Part shown: in pieces, positions 58,727 through 64,000 of the stretch
Position numbering within the stretch: the first letter of the stretch is position 1
Layout of the letters: each line of letters opens with the position of its first letter
DNA from: Rhodocollybia butyracea
Taxonomy: Eukaryota > Basidiomycota > Agaricomycetes > Agaricales > Omphalotaceae
Length of the DNA: 64,000 nt
NCBI GenBank assembly: GCA_015501585.1
Contig: JADNRY010000067.1
Coordinates: 124,001 to 188,000 of the forward strand
Direction: 5' to 3'
Notes under the pieces: model-generated
Told to the model about the DNA's origin: nothing
Database searches by the model: none
The model's input: only the letters and a program-made list of their open reading frames with translations
Made by a program: the position numbers and the translations under genes

Positions 58727-59660
58727 ATTGTAATGTCCTTGCGTATCTACTATTCGCGTTAGTATTCAAAACTATTTCGTTGCTGTGGTTTCTTTCCGAA
58801 TTTACAGAATTTCGAGTATCTGAGGCAGTGGTAAAGCTGCACCGAAGCAAAAGGGGGGAACGATTAATGTTCTGATTTGCGAAGAACTGGATACCTGTTT
58901 TGAACGGGTACCAAGTGACGAAGAAAAAGTATGAATTTGAGAAAGTAATGTAATGAAACAAGGATTTCGGACATAAAGACGAACCGTTTGCCGTCGAGAA
59001 TTGACGTCCATCGTCGGGTTCCGGTTCCAGTTATGTAATCATCTCTCACCACAGATTCTTGCTGCACAGGTATGCAAGAGGATGAAGAGCTGCGAGGGTG
59101 TGAGCGCGGAGGCGCAACGAAAGACGACGATAAGAGTAAAAAGATATAATTAAATTATGTTACAGTGTACGCCGCAACTGCATGTTGTATTAAAGTAGGT
59201 AAACGTGCCCAACAGCCAAACCCCAACACAGATACGCTCTTACTCGGAGGAAGGGGACGCGGCAGAAGGAAGCAACGAAGAGCTGATCACACGGCACGGT
59301 CCAAGGGAAGACTGCGACATTTCAGCCGCATAGCACCTTGAGGTCTTCAAGGAGGGCCTTGGTAGGGATGTATGGATCACCGCGGTACAATACAGGACAC
59401 AATTGCATATCTCTTCGCATCGGAAACCCGAAAAGGCGTCGAATTCCATAGAGGAGTATCTATCAGAAATCGATAGATAAGTAAAAAAAAAAAAAAAAGG
59501 GGGGGGACAGAACATAATGAAACACTCACCGCTGCGTTATGCGTCGCTCGATGCGCAGTAGCTTCATTTTTGCACTTCATGTACACTGGCTTCCTCGCAC
59601 AGCACTGGTGGCAGTAAGGTTCCACCTGACCCGTTGCGTACGACCCGACACAGTTGTATT
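58727..59660 (-). pseudogene. Zinc-finger gene 5: remnant of the last finger and 3' region
   Basis: The minus strand near 59625-59530 reads YCHQCCARKPVYMKCKNE and then loses the CVRC part. After an intron it continues GFRCEEICNC near 59430, with cysteines missing. 58729-59230 repeats the 3' region of gene 4 (61735-62235), including a stretch related to MDVDAPQQTVRLYV in gene 1. No start, promoter or upstream finger is present. Confidence 0.7.
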
Positions 59661-59854
59661 TTGTATGTATTGACAAAATTCGGGTTATGACCGTATTAAT
59701 CCATTTTGCAAAACGAACGTCCTTGAAGCAGATAACTTTCAGAGGCCGGACAGCCATGGTATCTAGAACAATTCTGGTATACACAAGGAAGACGTGTTAG
59801 CGATGTCGATGAAGTATGGCAATATGAAATGGGAGCCCGATACACGCCGCCTGT
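59661..59854. other. 3' flank of array member 5
   Basis: Homologous to the 3' flanks of members 1 and 3 (compare 50150-50300). The joint with zinc-finger gene 5 is near 59655. Confidence 0.55.
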
Positions 59855-60934
59855 CTACAGTTCCACTGCCGACTGAGATGAAGAGTCCTGATTTGATTCA
59901 TCATCCTCCTCAACCAGCTCCGAACGATCAAATGATATCTGTGATACTGTTGACATCGAATCGTCATTCCACAGTTCCTGCGCTGTATTGTCAACTGGTA
60001 TTGGTAATGGCTTCTCTGCAGGCAGAGACTCGAGCCACAAAGAGACTTGATTCGAGTTCGAGGTTCGTTTGGTCGGCAAGATGCCATGAGTGGAATTGTA
60101 ATACTCAAGAAAGTTTGAACTAAGATCTGAGCGAGCACTGACTACAGTGCAGATAGATCCAGAGTCAGATGATGAGTCATCGGCATCTCCAGGGCTGCGA
60201 AAACTGCGAGGTGTGGGGAACGTCCAGGCCATGTAGCTGAGGCCAATGTAATAGTGTGATTCACTCGACATGACCTTCGAGCTATGTATGAGAGAATGGA
60301 AAGGATATACATCTAGAGTGAATCTCGGAAGGCTGTTGTACGGGTAGTCAAATCGTTGAAAGGTAGATGTTTGGGAATCAAATGAGAAGATCGGTATTCC
60401 CTTGTGTTTCTCCTTGTACCTCTTCACCGTGGCTGGAACCAGTTTGTACTGATATGGCTGAATTGGAAGGACCTAAGGCTAGTTTACAAGACTAGTCGAA
60501 CCGCAAAAAACTGAGACGTACATCAAAACACCGTCGTCGGTCGAGGATAGAGCTGCTTTTTTCGACATTGTATTGGGTAACCTCCCAGATGGAATTGACC
60601 GTGTCCTCTGATGGAACTAACGTTACAGCCTTCTCAGAAAGAAGCCGAGCGATGTCACTGCGTACTAAAAACATTGAAAAATAATCAGACTCGGTACAAA
60701 CTGTGCTCACCATAGATATTGCCTAGATCACGGTATTTGTCGTCTTGAAGCTCTCCATATTCAACACCCCAGTGATGGTCGTTTTGAGATGTCTACTTCA
60801 AAGATAAGTCACGAAGCAAGCCATAAACGCAGTTGACGGACTAGCATGTATAGCTTGCACAAAGAAAATTGCTGAACAGGTTGGAGATCTTCAGCATTTG
60901 AGGATAGGCACAGCGAAGTTAAGGGTGTTGACAT
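59855..60934 (-). CDS. HNH-like array member 5 (full length)
   Basis: Exons 60934-60842, 60792-60711, 60664-60522 and 60472-59855 total 936 nt and encode 311 residues, the longest intact member. Start MSTPLTSLCLSSNAEDLQ; exon 2 TSQNDHHWGVEYGEL; exon 3 RSDIARLLSEKAVTLVPSED and RRRCFD; exon 4 YPYNSLPRFTLDVYPFHSL and a C-terminus ending DDESNQDSSSQSAVEL. It is the most diverged copy and sits apart from the main array, between zinc-finger remnants. Its upstream element is changed to CATGTGACC (60969-60977). Function unknown; the catalytic His is absent. Confidence 0.72.
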
Positions 60935-61262
60935 CGTTGGTGGTTCTGAAGAAAGATGTTACACGGACATGTGACCGGCACCGCGCCACGATCGATGAAT
61001 AATAATACATAAAACAAAAAGCATTCACAAATGTTCTTAACGTTCATTGTTCATTGATATATCACTGCGAATTAGAACAATAACCTCCCGAAATCGACCT
61101 GTGGCGGGTGACTTTTGTAGTGTCCTTCTCGTTGCTTTGTCGGTTTTCTCGGACATCCATCTCCGCTTCTGGGCAGCAGACGTGGTCATTTATTTTGATT
61201 ATGGTCACCCAAGGTGCCTACAAACTAGAACGTAGCAGTGCATTTTCCAAACATATTCAGTT
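60935..61262. other. No recognisable gene
   Basis: Upstream flank of member 5 with a decayed E-box-like site. Nothing else seen. Confidence 0.5.
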
Positions 61263-61725
61263 TTAACAGAACTCTTTGCCTTGCTTGGGGTAGACAAATT
61301 GTATCCATTCCAGACCGGCCGGACTCTGAAGAGCCCTGCTTTGATTCATCATCGTTGTTGCTCGAGTCTCTGCCTCCAGAGAAGCCAATGCCAATACTGT
61401 TCGACAGTACAACGCGGAGACCGTGACAATGGAATGCTGAGTCAAACTCAACAGTATCACAGATATCATTCGGCTGTTCAAAACTAGAAGTTGACTCGGA
61501 AGAGGAGACTCAATACGCGGTTTGTTTGGTCGATGGGATACGAGTGGAATTGTAATACTCAGGGGAGGTTGGAGTGGGATTTGAGCGAGCACTGATCGCA
61601 GTGCAGATAGAATCGGAGTCGGACGCTTCGTATAGTGTGATTCACTCGACGGCATGACCTCGGAGGGATGCATGATAGAACGGAAAGGACATACATCCAA
61701 AGTGAATGTCGGAAGGTCGTGAACG
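61263..61725 (-). pseudogene. HNH-like array member 6: C-terminal fragment
   Basis: Contains DVCPFRSIMHPSEVMPSSES and pieces of the Ser/Asp-rich tail with several frame changes. The first three exons are missing. The fragment begins abruptly at about 61725, where the 3' region of zinc-finger gene 4 starts. Confidence 0.7.
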
Positions 61726-61729
61726 AGGA

Positions 61730-62238
61730 TTATAGAGGAGCTTGAGGGTTCTTTCTAGATTGTGATGTTCTTGCGTATCTACTATTCGCGTTAGTATTCA
61801 GCACAGCTATTTCGTTACTGTGTTTCTTTCCGAATTTCCAGAATTTCCACCAGGCAAGTGGCAAAGCTACACCGAAGCAAAAGTGGAAAACGTACAGGGT
61901 TCTGATTTGCGAAGAACTGGATGTCTGTTTTGAACGGGTACTAAGAGACGAAGAAAGAGTATGAGTTTGGTAACGCAATGAACAAGGGTAAAACAAAGAT
62001 TTTGGACATAAAGACGAACCGTTTGCCGTGGAGAATTGACATCCATATTATCCTCTTTCACCACAGATTCTTGCTGCACAGGTATGTAAGAGGACGAAGA
62101 GTGCGAGTGCGGAGGCGCAACAAAGGACGACGATAAGGGTAAAGAAATATGATTAAATTATGTTATGTACGTCGTAACCGCATGTTATATTAAAGTAGGA
62201 GTAGGTAAACGTGCCCAACAGCCAACACAAATACGCTC
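61730..62238 (-). other. 3' region of zinc-finger gene 4, duplicated at 58729-59230
   Basis: This contains a relic of the coding stretch MDVNSPRQTVRLYV related to gene 1 (MDVDAPQQTVRLYV), now beyond the stop codon of gene 4. The gene was probably longer before a stop arose after SPSSE. Confidence 0.6.
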
Positions 62239-64000
62239 TCACTCGGAGGAAGGTGACGCAGTAGAAGGAAGCAACGAAGTATCGATCACACGGCACGGTC
62301 CAAGGGAAGACTGGGGCGTTTCAGCCGTATCCCTCTGAGAACGCACGTCGAGATCTTCAAGGAGGGCCTTGGTAGTGAAGTACTCATCACCGCGCTTCCT
62401 GCAACATAGATTACAATTGCATGTCTCTTCGCATCGGAAACACGAAAAATCTTCCCGTGAGGCGTCGAATTCCACATCAGGGTATCTATAAGGAATCGAT
62501 GGGTAAGTAAAAAAGAAAAAAAAAAGGGGGGGGGGGAAAGGACGTTTCAGCGAAAATAAAATACTCACCGCTGCTTTACGCATCGTACACAATACTTCGA
62601 TGTGCACCCAGTATCTTCATTTTTGCACTTCATGTACACTGGCCTCCTCGAACGGCACTGGTGGCAATGAGGGTCTGCCTGTTTATAGGACCGGGATGGC
62701 GTCTTGCCTTTCGCCGGCCGTGAAGAACCGACATCCATCTCGGTTGATTCGAGCATTGAATCATTTCCCAACTCCCAGTCGTCTTGAACATCGCCTACAA
62801 ATGTTCTCTTACTCGAAGGAAGGGGTTTAGCTGGACGCAAGGCAAGACTGGTGCGTTTGGGTGTGGTATTCTTCTGAGAAGAATCGTCAAAGAGGGCCTT
62901 GGTAGGGAAGTACGTATCGCCGCGTTTCCTGCAACAGCTAGTACAGTTGCAGACACCTTCGCATCGGAAACATTCAAAATCGTCTCGTGAGGCATCGAAC
63001 CCTATATTAGGGTATCTATGAAGAGATCGATGGATAAGTAAAAGAAAGAGAAATCAAAAATGAATACTCACCGCTGAGTGATACATCGTATACAATACCT
63101 CAACCCGCACCCATTTTTACACTGCATGAAAACTTTCTTCATCGAGCTGCGGCACTGATGGCAGTGATATGTCACATCTCCCTCTGGCCAGCCTCCCCGC
63201 TGGGTTGTCGTCCTGCCTGTCTTGTTCTTCTCTTTCGGTTTAGCCATGCTCGGGCGCGGCGCAACATACATATCCTCTTCGGATTCTGCCTCTTCAGATT
63301 CTTCCTGCTCCGATTCCTCGCTCTCCGACTCCAGATTCGCCGGAAGCGACAGTCTCGGCCTCTTGATGACTCTGGGAACATCGTCATCATCGCTAGCGCT
63401 ACCACGAGCCTTCCCCTTCTTCTTCGTAACCCGGTTCCTGCATTTCGAACACGTGCAAATACCCTGACACCGCACACAGACCCAGTCTTTCTTCTCGTGG
63501 TTGAACGTCGTTTCCTTGTACCTACGAAGAAAGGTCTTTACAGTGAGAAATATTCACAAACGAAGGGGAAAAAAGAGCGTACGAGTTAGTTATACACCTC
63601 ACGCAAAATTTCAGAACACACGAGTTTGAGCAGTGCATGTGCAGCATATCCGTCCTGCTTCGACAATGGTGACATTGATACGATTTATTACCTGTTGGCC
63701 AATTAGGCTTGCGTTTCCTTTTCTTTTTTCCATCGTCATTTTCGTCATCGATGTGAGGGTTCTGGCGTCCCGTGGGTTGAACCTCTTCGGCGGTATGAAC
63801 CTATTGAAAAAGGTAGATAGGATCAGATTATTATCCTAATGTTAAAGCTAAGAAAGAAAGAAAAAAACTCACCACGCTCCGCGCCTTCTCCACCCCTGAC
63901 GCGCGTTTCCTTTTCTTCTTGCCATCGTCGTTTTCGTCATCGCGATGATGATCCTTACGAAGAGAATCGAGATCCTGGGGTCCCACAAGTAGACCCTCTC
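62239..64000 (-). CDS. Zinc-finger gene 4: three zf-4CXXC_R1 fingers (partial at the right edge)
   Basis: Exons seen: from the edge to 63873, 63800-63583, 63521-63072, 63015-62569 and 62485-62239. All join in frame. Fingers: one from QCHHCRSRTDMLHMHC through CVRCITNS to WVCVRCQGICTCSKC; two from HCHQCRSSMKKVFMQC to CFRCEGVCNCTSC; three from HCHQCRSRRPVYMKC to CFRCEETCNCNLC. Each is cut by a phase-2 intron directly before YPD or YKE. Linkers are acidic and basic low complexity (KRPRLSLPANLE). The end SPSSE then TGA is short compared with gene 1, which has a further 300 residues. It is probably a nuclear chromatin-type protein. The N-terminus lies outside the window, so intactness is unknown. 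Confidence 0.8.

Overview
The window reads as nuclear DNA of an Agaricomycete (mushroom-forming basidiomycete). Introns are many and short (about 44-115 nt, GT-AG). The gene families are typical of that group: FunK1-type kinase, MYND-finger proteins, tandem zf-4CXXC_R1 zinc-finger proteins, aryl-alcohol dehydrogenase, HNH-like repeat genes and cysteine-containing small secreted proteins. I cannot name the species. All joins below were made by eye from splice signals, reading frame and comparison between copies inside the window. Family names come from motif memory, not from searches.

Layout. (1) 1-10.6 kb: a roughly 4-kb tandem duplication carrying a 10-cysteine secreted protein. There are two intact copies and a third cut by the left edge. 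Each promoter has a TATA box and a CGG-N10-CCG palindrome. A three-repeat Myb factor follows, and a scrap of that Myb gene marks the duplication joint. (2) 11.1-18.1 kb: one intact seven-exon gene for a 2151-residue low-complexity protein with two CDCA7-like (zf-4CXXC_R1) zinc fingers. (3) 19.7-33.2 kb: a cassette of a 130-residue secreted protein plus a kinase-like gene, present three times. Two secreted-protein copies are intact and one is frameshifted. Both kinase copies carry different frameshifts, and the third cassette lacks the kinase. Between the cassettes lie an aryl-alcohol dehydrogenase pseudogene and a helicase fragment. (4) 34-42.3 kb: a second zinc-finger gene with at least three fingers and a decayed fourth. 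It is damaged by frameshifts and split by a 4.1-kb PIF/Harbinger transposon that looks intact and has unusual 740-bp inverted ends. (5) 42.4-48.7 kb: a broken FunK1 kinase, an N-terminal remnant of a third zinc-finger gene, and a MYND-finger gene. (6) 49.6-61.7 kb: a tandem array of an HNH-nuclease-like family with intact, frameshifted and truncated members, most with a CACGTGAC element about 30 bp before the start codon. It includes a more HNH-like pseudogene on the opposite strand. (7) 58.7-64 kb: a zinc-finger gene remnant and another three-finger gene running off the right edge.

The window is a birth-and-death region in which four families (two secreted proteins, zinc-finger proteins, HNH-like genes) are being copied and broken. 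The most coherent mechanistic signal is that every intact zinc finger is cut at the same point by a phase-2 intron. Internal exons are therefore symmetric and can be duplicated without shifting frame, which explains proteins with two, three or more fingers.
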